A stretch of 64,000 nt of DNA from Vermamoeba vermiformis (lineage: Eukaryota; Tubulinea; Echinamoebida), in NCBI GenBank assembly GCA_045837725.1, contig JBEWZL010000077.1:372001-436000 (forward strand), given 5' to 3'. The notes below the pieces were generated by a model that did no database searches, was not told the origin of the DNA, and was given only the letters and a program-made list of their open reading frames with translations. Both the position numbers and the translations under genes were made by a program. Shown in pieces: positions 45,199-55,696 of the stretch (within the stretch, counting starts at the first letter, position 1; each line of letters starts with the position of its first letter).

Positions 45199-45252
45199 CA
45201 AATATCGTTCGGATGTTTTTTTGGTCTTTGAAAAGTACTCAAATATCGTTCG
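45199..45252. promoter_or_regulatory. Direct repeat CAAATATCGTTCG upstream of tandem copy 2
   Basis: CAAATATCGTTCG occurs at 45199-45211 and again at 45240-45252, 41 bp apart (about four helical turns), just before the ATG at 45301. It may be a transcription factor site. Confidence 0.4.
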
Positions 45253-45300
45253 AACTAAGTGCATTTTTCATTACGTACAAGACACAACAACTCAATTACA

Positions 45301-45801
45301 ATGTCTTACGAAGGCGCTTTTCAAGTTAGCGGCAGAACTCGCAACGCCTATGATGGCAACCACGCGACTTTGAATTACATGGTCATCAACGTTCAAAAGG
45401 GAAAGCTCGTTGGTGCCGGTGTGTACGAAGAAGGTGGTGTTAAAAAGTCGACCAGGTACGTTCAAACAAACTCTGTTTCAATTTAATTTTAAATTTAATT
45501 TTTCAATTAATTTGAAAGACTAGATCAGCTCAAAAAAACATGGAAATCAATAATATCATATCTTTTACAATATTACGCATAATATTAATATTTGAAAATT
45601 TTCAGATGGACCGGAACCGTTGACTCAAAAGGTTACGTAGTCTTTGAGGAGATCTACAACGGCGAGGACGCTTATCCTTACATATATAACGGCTACATTG
45701 ATGGCGAGACCCTTTGGGGCACTTATCGTTACACTAAGCACAACAACTTGGGCACGTTCAGCTTCGCATTGACCAGTGCTTACTCTGTTAATAATTTGTA
45801 A
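45301..45801 (+). CDS. Small beta-rich hypothetical protein, tandem copy 2
   Basis: Exons 45301-45455 and 45606-45801. It starts MSYEGAFQVSGRTRNAYDGN and continues YEEGGVKKSTRWTGTVDS, EEIYNGEDAYPYIYNGYI, LWGTYRYTKHNNLGTFSF. It shares about half its residues with the copy upstream, and the intron phase is the same. Codon use is cleaner than copy 1, and an AATAAA-like signal follows near 45851. The function is unknown; it is probably cytosolic. Confidence 0.75.
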
Positions 45802-46127
45802 GGCTTTAAGTACCAAATTTCATTTGCCTAATTTGTATTTATATTTGATATAATAAACCTTAACGAACCACAAATTCTTTTTTCTGTCGGATTGAGTTAG
45901 CAAATCTAACGGGAGGAATGTTCCTCAGACAACAATAAGAGTATCTTCATCTACTTGAATGTTATCTATCTATGCCGGGTCTTTCAGTTATTCCGTTTCA
46001 ATTTTGCGCGAATTGGACCTTGCTGAAACGATTTTCTCTGTGAATTTTCGAAATCGTGGATATTTTTTACTTTTTGAAAGAATTTACCATCATTGTATAA
46101 TAAGAAGAAGTAGACGTGTAGCCACAA
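45802..46127. other. Intergenic, no gene seen
   Basis: About 326 bp with the 3' end of copy 2 and the upstream region of the small Cys-rich gene. No structure recognised. Confidence 0.4.
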
Positions 46128-46401
46128 ATGAGCAAGTACCCTCAAGACACTCGGATTCAAATTGTTGGATGCCAGATGGAAGGTTGTACCCTTCAAGGAG
46201 TAGCGAAGTGCCATAAATGCAACAAGGTGATATGTTTCAATCACACACGCGACGCAAGGTTGGCTTTCAGGCTGTTGGGACGCACAACAAGCGCAGATGT
46301 GTCCCGAATGCGGCTCAACAAATTACGCTATGATTATAGGTCTCACAATTGTAGTCGTAGTAATAGCGTCAATTGCAATTATTGTAATGAGCAGCCAATA
46401 A
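46128..46401 (+). CDS. Small Cys-rich tail-anchored protein with an apparent +1 frameshift
   Basis: It starts MSKYPQDTRIQIVGCQMEGC and continues AKCHKCNKVICFNHTRD, a zinc-finger-like Cys/His set. In this frame the ORF runs on to 46406 with an unconvincing tail. From about 46258 the +1 frame instead reads GWLSGCWDAQQAQMCPECGS and then one strong membrane helix (YAMIIGLTIVVVVIASIAII), ending MSSQ at 46401. That completes a CxxC pair and looks like the true C-terminus. No intron of acceptable size and phase links the frames. Options are a sequencing error, a young pseudogene, or recoding. No family name is secure. Confidence 0.5.
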
Positions 46402-46529
46402 ATTAACCAATCAATTGATTTCTTCGTACACATCTGGAACGTAATGTAATTAGTAAAACAACAATTTAAATCGCATTTTAACTTTCTATCTACAAGAATA
46501 TACAACTAATCTAATAATACACTACTCGC

Positions 46530-47486
46530 TCATTTGCGTCGCAAAACAGGGTTAGCGACTGCCTTTGGTCGATAAGGCATGCGCGAAACAAATCTGAACC
46601 ATTGCGGTTCAACATCCGACTTTTGATAGACGACCAACCGACCACCAATCTCGCTCACGAGATGTGCTGGTGTCTTATTACCTTTTTGCATTTTTTCGAG
46701 TTTTTGAGGGTTGCATTGAAAATTGACGTAGTAATAGAAGTCTCGCGCGCACTTATGTTTCTTCAGATCTGCCTTAGTCCATACATCATTGAATTGGCCG
46801 TTGTATGTTCTAACCTCTATAGCCACAGAAGCTGTAGTACCAGATGTTAAACGAAGACATAAATCCTGCAAGAATTGACGCTGAACGACGTGGATGTAGT
46901 GCCTCTTGACCGCTTCTTTAAAATTTAACTGGCTGACCAAATTCTTGTCGCGTAAATTCAGCTCGTCATTAGGCTTCAATGGGGTGCCATTAACAGTCAA
47001 TTTCTCGCCCTTAAACGCAGCGAGAAGGATCCGAGCCACACTACTCGCTTGGTCTGGAAGCAAAGCACTATCGCCAAGAAAAGTTAATGGTTCGTCCACG
47101 TAATTTTCTGCTATTTTCTCGCACATTTGAGCCCAAAGGAAATTGTTCTATGGACAAATGTCAGTTGCGCCAAAAAGATTCTTGATTTATTCTGGATCTT
47201 GCTTACCGAGCCGAAAAGTTGATTGAACGTACGACATAACATAGTCAAATGTGTATAGTCTGCCACAGTAAGGTGCTTAAGCACAACTAAGAACGTATCT
47301 TCGTTAAATAAGCCCAATGGCGAGTTGCCAACAAAGCTCGAGCTAAAATTTGAAATTAGTATCATTATAAATAGGAAATATTAGCATTAATTTTTGCACA
47401 AAGAGAAAACTACTTCAATTAAACGTGTCAGAATCTTTAAAGTAAATCTGGGTTCGTACTTACAATTGCTGTTGTACGTTACCCAT
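46530..47486 (-). CDS. F-box-like protein
   Basis: Three exons. It starts MGNVQQQLSSFVGNSPLG (exon 1 ends near 47460), then an F-box-like helical segment LFNEDTFLVVLKHLTVADYT and LTMLCRTFNQLFGS. The remaining ~210 residues are a mixed alpha/beta region (LRLTSGTTASVAIEVRTYN, DFYYYVNFQCNPQKLEKM) ending PYRPKAVANPVLRRK. No LRR, WD40 or Kelch repeats, so the substrate-binding part is novel to me. Head-to-head with the phosphate carrier. Confidence 0.55.
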
Positions 47487-48052
47487 GTTGATTTGATAAA
47501 TACTGCTGAAGAGATCACAATTTCTAGGAAGGTGATGAGGTATCAAGTTTGAATGAGAAATGAGAACGCAGATTTTTGGTTTTTAACTTGCAATTCGTAA
47601 ATTTTTGCTGCTGACAACTACCCACACCAGTATTCAATGAAAATATTGAACAGATAATGTACTTTCTTATTTATGGCACCATGAATATCATCACAGCTCG
47701 TTCGCCGATGTCAACCAAGATCAAATCTGTTTTTGACACGATCCAAAGACATAAGTATAAACTGACTATCTCAGGTTATTTAGCGTAAGTCCTTATTAGT
47801 AATTTAGCAAGCTTGCAATAGACTAGCAATTGACTAAATTTCAAATTGGGTTTTGATTAATCTGTACAATAAGCCACGTTTGCGAGTTACGTATTGTTGT
47901 TTGGTTTATAAATTTCGAATTTATGTCAATTATTGTGGTAAAATTTGCGCAGAGTTGATTCTAGAATGAACTCACGGGATTGATACTCCGTTTTTCCTTG
48001 GCTCACAAAGTTTCATTGCTATCATTAGTTAAAATTATTGCTTACAAGCACA
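47487..48052. promoter_or_regulatory. Divergent upstream region of F-box gene and phosphate carrier
   Basis: About 565 bp between divergent starts. AT-rich, no coding exon supported; presumed promoters and 5' UTRs. Confidence 0.4.
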
Positions 48053-49244
48053 ATGTCTCAACAAAAAGTCGAATTATTTTCACCAAAGTTCTACGGGCTA
48101 TGCGCTGCCGGTGGAATGATGGCCTGCGGTCTCACCCACACGGCCATCGTAACTTTGGACGTTCTGAAAGTTCGAAAACAAGTATGTTAATATTATTCAA
48201 GGTACAGTTGCTTCGAAGATTACCAAAATTTTGACTTTTCTGACAGATCGGCCTTCAAACTTCCGTTCGAGAAATTATAGCAAAAGAAGGAGCGCGCGGA
48301 TTGGTTCTTGGATGGGCCCCTACTTTAATAGGATATTCAGCGCAAGGTCTATTCAAATACGGTTTTTACGAGGTAAAATTGAAATTTAAATTGCCGGATG
48401 CGTTTTTCGCAAACTGATGCTCAGCTTATAGTACTTCAAAAAAACTTACGCCGACATGGCTGGTGAAGAAAATGCCAAGAAGTACAAGGATCTCTTATAC
48501 CTATCGGCTTCTGCAAGTGCTGAAGTGTTAGCTGATATCGCTTTATGCCCGTGGGAGGCAGTCAAAGTCCGGATCCAAACCGACGACCCAAGAAACAGAA
48601 AATTCCCTACAACATTAAGGTATATTAGTGCCCGCCACTCCGATCAATTCCATAACTTTGATCGGCTTATCTCTAATTAACGTACTGAAATTTCTTGGCA
48701 TCTAGGGAGGGTCTTCCAACGATCATCAAAAACGAAGGCACAGCTGGTCTATTCAAAGGTCTCGTGCCTTTATGGTCACGCCAAATTCCGTACACTATGA
48801 TGAAGTTCTGGGCCTTCGAACGAACCGTTCAAGCGCTCTACAGTTACGTGATCCCGAAGCCAAAGGTAAATTTCGAACAACGGGATCCGTTGGTGAGCTC
48901 TGCTCTGACAAATTTTCTTATAGAGTGAATGCTCTAAGCTCGAACAATTGGGCGTTTCATTTGTCGGTGGCTACATCGCTGGTATTTTCTGCGCAGCCGT
49001 GTCACATCCAGCTGACTCTGTCGTATCGAAAATGAATCAAGGCGCTACTAGACCATCAGTGAAACAAATATTGAAAGAGCTCGGTCCTCGAGGTATTTGG
49101 AACGGATTTGGCTTGAGAGTGGTGATGGTTGGCACACTGACCGGTTTGCAGTGGTTGATCTATGACACTTTCAAAGTCTACGCTGGTTTGCCGACGACTG
49201 GTGCTGCGCCAGCGGACGAAAAGAAGCCAAACAGCTCGCACTAA
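48053..49244 (+). CDS. Mitochondrial phosphate carrier (SLC25A3-like)
   Basis: Inner-membrane symporter bringing phosphate into mitochondria for ATP synthesis. Five exons. It starts [20 protein letters not shown] and continues [16 protein letters not shown] (first carrier signature, with the PiC-type Thr instead of Pro). Then come [20 protein letters not shown] (a PiC hallmark), [12 protein letters not shown] (second signature) and [14 protein letters not shown] (third). [20 protein letters not shown] completes the family pattern. It ends with a short hydrophilic tail. Length of about 300 residues is normal. No N-terminal presequence, as in many protist and fungal carriers. Confidence 0.92.
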
Positions 49245-49403
49245 ACTTTAATTAGTCTTTGTATGTATAAGGTTTTAAATATCCATAAACTCACTTGTCG
49301 CTCAGAACGATCTTCTTTTTTGAAGTTTGGTAGTGGTCATGGATCTTACAGGCAAAGTTGGGATTGCCATAATAATCCATCTATTTCATAATGACGGTAG
49401 CGC

Positions 49404-52400
49404 TTAAAGCTTCAATTGAGCGAAAAATGGTCGCAGTAGATCCGCGACATCCGGGCAACTGAATTCTGAACAGACGAACTCGAACTTCCTCGCAGGGTAA
49501 AGCAGGTTCTCTAACTCTGCAAATGATAGCGATGTGAATAGCGGGTGTAACTCTTCTAGGTAATTATGATCGCTCTTCTTCAATTCTGCTTGCCATTCAC
49601 TGAACGGCACCACTTGCCACTCACATCCGCTGAACGACTTGAACATTTCGAAGAGCTCGTTGACTGCAATATGCTTTTGATTGGCAAGATGATATATCTT
49701 CTTATTATTGGCCCTAAGAGACAACGATACGATTGCCTTGCTGACGTAATCAACGGGTGTAATGTCTGTTTGACACGTGTCAAAGTCTGGTCGAAGTTTC
49801 ATAGCCGCACATTGACGCAACAACCTCGCCAGCCAATCGCTAGCAAAATCACCAGTAGTGCTATGACTAGCTACTAGGCCAGGCCTATATATCACCGCCT
49901 AAGTTCAACGACATCAATCGACATTCTTGCCTCGCACTAGTATTATGTACTTACCTCGAGACCTTGTTTCATTGCCGCTTCAACAACGCGTTCTGCAACC
50001 CACTTTGACGCGGCGTATCCTCCGTAGATTTCCGTCGCTGTGTTTTCCGTGACCAAATCTGTTTCGTGAATAACTCGCTTGCTAGTATTCGTTGACGTGA
50101 AGACTGATAACGTTGAAATATAGTGTAATCGCTTAAGCTTGCCATTGGTGCAAAAATCAATAACATTTCTTGTTCCTTCGACATTTGTCTTCTTTAGTAC
50201 GTCGTACGGAAGTATGACATTGACATTTCCTGCGCAATGATAAACAGAGTCAATCTCGTTTAGGAGATTATTATAATCTGACAGAATATTAGCAATGATA
50301 TCAGCACATGTCTTTCAATGTTCTATTACCTTCTTGTGACATGCCCATATTTGGAAGGGCCACATCACCAATAACAACATTGAAGTTGTCGCTTCCAATC
50401 TTTGCACTAATTTTCGCCTTGGCATCCCTTGAACGAACTAAGCACGTGATAACGGCACCAATAGATGACGTTTGATCTATTAGATCTCGTAGTAGATAAG
50501 AGCCTAAGTAGCCAGTCGCTCCTGTAAGTAAAATATTTTTGACTCTAGGGCTTGTGTTTTGACCAATAGTGCCAAGTTGTATATGACAGTCGTTCAATAA
50601 ATCTTTGACTAATATAGACAAGGTCTGTGCTTGAGTATTAACCTTGTTAATTAAATCTCCAATCGTCTTATTGGTCAGAATATCGCTCAGTGAAAGTTCG
50701 ATGCCTTGCTGCTTGGCCTTTTGAATCAGTTGTACGATGGTAATAGAATTGATTCCCAAATCGAATAAACTATCTTCTTCATTGACTTCAGTATGAACTA
50801 TTTCCGCTATTATTTTTTTCAGAACTTCTTTACGGGACGAAAAAGTGGTACTTTTCTCCTCTGCCTTGCGTTGCTTGTAGATTTCTTTCAGTTTCTTCCG
50901 ATCAATCTTTTCATTGTTGTTTCTTGATAGCTCGTCTAATACTATGAACTCGCTAGGCACCATGTAATGAGGAACTTTTGAGGCCAAGTACTCCTTAGTA
51001 TCTTTTTCACTGAAAACGTGGTGCTGTTCGACTACAATAAACGCGACCAAGTGACTATTTTCTCCTTCATCGGATAAAATAACCTTCGCTTGTTTGATAG
51101 ATGGATAATGTAACAGCTGATTTTCAATCTCTTGCAGCTCGATCCGTTGACCACGTAATTTCACTTGGTCGTCAACTCGCCCAAGAAACTGCGTGCTATT
51201 AGACACTATATAAATAGACTCTAAGGACTTACCAAGATATCGCCGTCGCTTTTTCTAGCCACTCTGTCTCCAGTTTTGTACATTAATTTACCGTTGTGAC
51301 GGATGAACTTGGCAGCTGTCAGTACCTCATCACGGAAGTATCCGCGAGCCACGCCAGGTCCGATGATATACAGCTCGCCGTCGTCTATCTCGTTCATATT
51401 CTCATCGAGCACTAGCAGCTCTGTGTTCGGGATTGGCTTGCCGATAGATGTTGATTCGAAGTCGCCTTCTGGTTCGTAGATCTGCATTGACGTGCAAACA
51501 GTAGCTTCAGTAGGTCCATAAACGTTAACTAATCGAACCTATATGATGTCAGAAGGACTATCATGAATGTCAAATCAACGTACTTTCTTGCGCCATCGGT
51601 CAATTTCTTTCGCTGAACAGACCTCACCGCCAATAATAACAGTCTTCAAACAAGTTGGCGTAGGTTCCATTGGCAGAAAAGGCAAGAAGGCAGGAGGAAG
51701 GCAAGCCACGTTGAAATTTCGTCGTTCGATGATTGGAAATATCTTCGAGGCCAGTGCTTTATCAGCGTACTCTTCCATCGATAAAAAGCATAGCTGAGCA
51801 CCAGACAACAGCGCCACAAACATTTCAGAGATTGAGGCATCAAAACAAATCGGCAAAAACTGAAGTAAACGACATTGAGGGGGCACGTTAAATGCCTCTA
51901 TTTGAGCCCTTATAAAGTTACATATACCACGGTGCTCTACTGCCACACCCTTAGGTTCGCCAGTGCTCCCTGAGGTATAAATAATATACCTATAAATAGT
52001 CAATATTAACCCTTCACAAGACCACCAGCTTACGCTAAAGAATCGAGTGGCAAAGATCCGAGTTGCATTTGGTTCTCCGAGACTAACGAATCGTTAAATG
52101 CCTCCATGATAGTATCGATATATATTGGCCGGCATTGAAGGTCTTGCACGATAGACTGCAACTTCTCGGCTATGAAACAGAGAATAAGAAACTTGAGTTC
52201 GGATCTTACTGACTTACCATACTCTCGACAGGTAATTATGTAAGGTGCTCGCGTATGCTTGCAAATAAAATTAAGTCGCTCGTGTGGGTGATTAACATCC
52301 AAGGGCACGTAAGCTAAACGCGTTGCCATGACACCCAGCATTGAGATCACGAGCTGCAGGCCACGAGGAAGCAAAACGACTATTGGCGTTTCATAAGAAA

Positions 52401-52785
52401 TATTTTTTTGTAATAAATGGTGCCTAAGCAAGTAATAATCAATAACGCGGGCCAAACAAAAGTTATCAATTTATTAAAATGCATGTCAATTTTATTTCGG
52501 CCCAAAACCACCCTCACATTGCACCAAATAACAACGTGTTACTTACCTAAAATACGCCACTTTTTTTAATAATGTTTGGTAGGTGCAAGTCGATCCTTGA
52601 TCGTCAACCGCGATCCCTTGCGGCTGTTTCGTACAAACATTGATAATTGCAGTTAAAATATCGTCGTTCGCCTCGAAGTAATAGGAGAGGCTCATGGCCA
52701 GCGGTTGTCTGGTCGATCTGTTGTGCGCGCCAAAAAAGCCAAAATCACTTCCAAGAAAAAATTCAAACATTGTTTTTCTTGGCAT
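49404..52785 (-). CDS. NRPS-like A-T-R enzyme (adenylation, carrier, thioester reductase)
   Basis: A single-module nonribosomal peptide synthetase-like carboxylate reductase. The adenylation domain shows IIYTSGSTGEPKGVAVEH (A3), FDASISEMF (A4, with Asp at the position that binds an alpha-amino group), NVYGPTEATVC (A5), YKTGDRV (A7), FLGRVDDQVKLRGQRIE (A8) and EKIDRKKLKE (A10). The carrier domain has FDLGINSITIVQL with the Ser for phosphopantetheine. The C-terminal reductase is an NAD(P)-binding SDR with LLTGATGYLGSYLL and YGGYAASKWVAE (YxxxK). It has about seven short introns. Predicted action is to activate an amino acid, load it, and release it as an aldehyde or alcohol; Lys2 has the same A-T-R order but its A4 lacks this Asp. 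The start may be 52785 or the next Met at 52770. Confidence 0.88.
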
Positions 52786-52840
52786 TTCTTTTTTATTTTA
52801 TTTTTGAACGCGTACCGAGCTACCACAACTCATTTACACA
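52786..52840. promoter_or_regulatory. Very short bidirectional promoter between A-T-R and BRCT genes
   Basis: Only about 55 bp (70 bp if the second Met is used) lies between divergent start codons. It is T-rich on the plus strand. Transcription starts probably overlap the genes. Confidence 0.5.
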
Positions 52841-55163
52841 ATGTCTGTCGAAATGGATAGCTTGAATATCACCAACGACGGTGAGGCATCCGCAGAGCTT
52901 TACGACAACGACGAGAACAACGAAACCGTCGACGATCGCGACTCAAAAAAGAAAGAAGAAGTAAAAGAAAATGGCAAGGGCTCTCAAGGAAAAGCTAAGA
53001 TCGATAAGGCAGCTACTAAGGACGAGAACAGCGCAGATGAGCAAGGTATTTATTTTTTGGCAATTAAAAAAGATTTATTAGAAATTATTTATGGATCATA
53101 AAATTGCTTGATCTAAGTTATTTAATTACGCGAGCTCAAATTTATATTTATAGAAAAATCTAAAGACGAAATGGATGTCGAGGAAGAAGAGGTAGCGCCC
53201 AAGAAGAAAATCTCTGCAGTTGCGCCCAAAACCTACAAAAGATTAAAGAAGGACGAAGACTCGACGAGTACTGACGAGAAGGCTAAAAAGAACGCGCGAG
53301 CTCCCTTGCATAACAAGCCGTCAGCATCCAAAGAAAAGCCAGCCGCAAAGAAAGTCGTCGAAGAAGAGAAGAACGAAGAAGACGATGAAAACACCAGCAA
53401 TGACGAGGTTGCTTCGAAGCCTGCGACCGAAAAGAAGCAGGATAAAGCTGCGGCCAAGGACGACAAAGCCGAATCCAAGAAGAAACCCGAGCTCGCGAAG
53501 AAAGAGAAGGCTGCTGTCGCTAAGAAGGAAGACGAGGATGAAAAGAGTGCTGATTTGATGGAGGACGATGAAGACGAGGCTACTGACGACGAGAAGAACA
53601 AAAAAGGCAAAAAATCTCCGGATGTGACGGAAAAGAAGCAAAAAGAAACAGAAAAAACCAAAAAGCCCGCGGCTAAGAAACAAGCTCCTGCTAAAGGTAA
53701 TTATTTATTGAATTTACCGTCCAGTTCTTAATTGCAGCATCGCTTTAATTTTTGCGATGATCTCGAGCCAGCATCGCGCTATTTCTCGTCTTGAACTTCA
53801 ATTTTTCAAATATTAACGATTTTCTTGATAATAGAAACTAAAGCCGAAGGCAAGAAAACTAAGCCTAAGAAGAAAGATGACGAAGAGGAAGAGAACGGCG
53901 ACGAAGACAAGATGGATGTAGTCATCGACGAAGAGAAGGAAAAGAAGGACAAGAAGCCACGAAAACAATCGACTGCCAACAAGAAAAAGAAGGCCGACGA
54001 CGATGAAGAGGAAGAAAAGGTACGTAATGCTCTTAGTAGTTACCTTTTTACCTTCGTGCTCATGTGTCTTTCTGACCAGCCCAAACCACGTGGTCGCAAG
54101 CGCAAGGCTGAAGACGACGAAGAACATGAGGCCGAGAAGTCGCCTAAGAAGAAGGCGAAGACCACTAAAGAGGCTGCATCGCCCAAGAAGAAGTCCGAGA
54201 CTGCCAAGTCCCCTGCCAAAAAGAAGAAGGCCTCGAACGAAGATGAAGACGAAGAGACTGAAAAGAAGACCAAGTCTCCGTCCAAAGAGAAGAGAAAACA
54301 AAATCCCGAGAAGAAACCTAAAGAAAAGGCTGCTAAAGAGAAGAAAAAGTCGTCAAAGGACGATGATGAGGGTACGTTGCAAGGATCCGACTTAAAATGC
54401 TCACTTTCGATACTAACGTCGCTTTGTGTAGAAGTTGAACGCAAGGTCGTCACCTACAGCAGCATTCCTGACGAGGATCGCAAGTTGTTGCAGGACCTCG
54501 CAAGCGAAAAGAAGTTCCGTACACGCATCGAGCTCAAGTCGGATTGGGACACTAACGTGACTCATTTGATCGTCGGTGACAAGCACGTGCGTACCATGAA
54601 AGTCTTGCAATCTATTTGCAATGGCGCGTGGATCTTGAAATGGAACTACATCACCAAGACCATTGAAGACAAAGAATGGTACGGCTATTAGAACTGTCCT
54701 ATGATCTGATTTGATTATTGACTTTAATGTCCGTAGGCCCTCTGAAGAGAAGTACGAAGCTTCCTCGTGGTTCCCTGGCTGCAAGAAGGCACGATTGGCC
54801 ATCGAGTCTGATGACCCCGAGAAAATGTTGTTGCACGGCAAGAAGATCTACTTGTTCGGCAAGAGCGATGAAAAGAAGTTCCCCAAGAAGAGCATTCAGG
54901 CTATGATTAAGGACTTGGGCGGCGCTGTTGTGGCCAACGACACGAGCTGCGACTACGTGATTAGCGGCGAGCCTATGCCGGCTGACGAGAAGCGCAAGGC
55001 GCCCGTTGTATCTGCTAAGGTATGATACAGGCGTCTACTATTATATCCCTATCATTTACTAATATTGCCTTATTAGTGGTTGTTCGACGCCATTGAAAAC
55101 TACGAGTTGCCAGATCCCAAAGACGAAGAGTACGCAGTCAAGGCCGAAAAGAAGGAGAAGTAG
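52841..55163 (+). CDS. Nuclear Lys/Glu-rich protein with AT-hook and tandem BRCT domains
   Basis: Seven or eight exons. The first two thirds is highly charged and disordered, with Lys/Glu/Asp/Ala repeats and multiple basic clusters that would act as nuclear signals. It includes an AT-hook-like PKPRGRKRK. The C-terminus has two BRCT-type domains. The first has KVVTYSSIPDEDRKLLQDL, HLIVGDKHVRTMKVLQSI and GAWILKWNYI. The second has GKKIYLFGKS, AMIKDLGGAVVANDTSCDYV and KWLFDAIENYELP. This order is typical of phosphopeptide-binding readers of DNA damage signalling (MDC1, microcephalin, PTIP style). Which of these it matches cannot be told here. Overlapping minus-strand frames are compositional shadows. 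Confidence 0.8.
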
Positions 55164-55696
55164 ACAGCCCCTTCGTGTGAAAGGCCTTCCAATGTATAAA
55201 GACGGTTTATTGTTTATATAATAGTATGTAAATGTTTTTTAAGCGATCAAGATCTCTCGGTCAAAATGTCAACTCGTACTAGCCGTTTTTTTTTCGTTTG
55301 TGGCTTCTGTAACGCACCCACCTCAGTAACACCACTAAATCCTCATAAGGAGTTCTAATGAGACTATTGCACGACCACCTACAGCCGGGAAGTAGACTCG
55401 GAAGCTCTAAGTTGGAAGGATTTACTTTGTCTTCGCAAGTAAGAACCACGTAGTACTTTACTTTACCATGTTAGAATATTTGTGTTTTCATATTTTATTT
55501 CGATACCGCGAGCTTAATCAAGCATAGGGGAGTGCGGCTCCGATTTTTCGAATTTTTAGCCAATTATTTTTTCTGCAGCTTTTGAATAATTCATAGCCGC
55601 TAATTTCACACGGTATCTTTTCTTTGCCGTACACCGGCTTCACTCGCATAAAATCCAAGCGAATTTCAGTTGTTTTATTAATTGCAAAGAACGAAC
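55164..55696. other. Intergenic, upstream of transketolase
   Basis: About 530 bp. I see no coding exon, tRNA box A/B pair or repeat. It presumably contains the BRCT gene's 3' UTR and the transketolase promoter. Confidence 0.4.

Noticed and set aside
53233-54453. Minus-strand Ser/Phe-rich frames opposite the BRCT gene
   Set aside because: Compositional shadows of Lys/Glu repeats.
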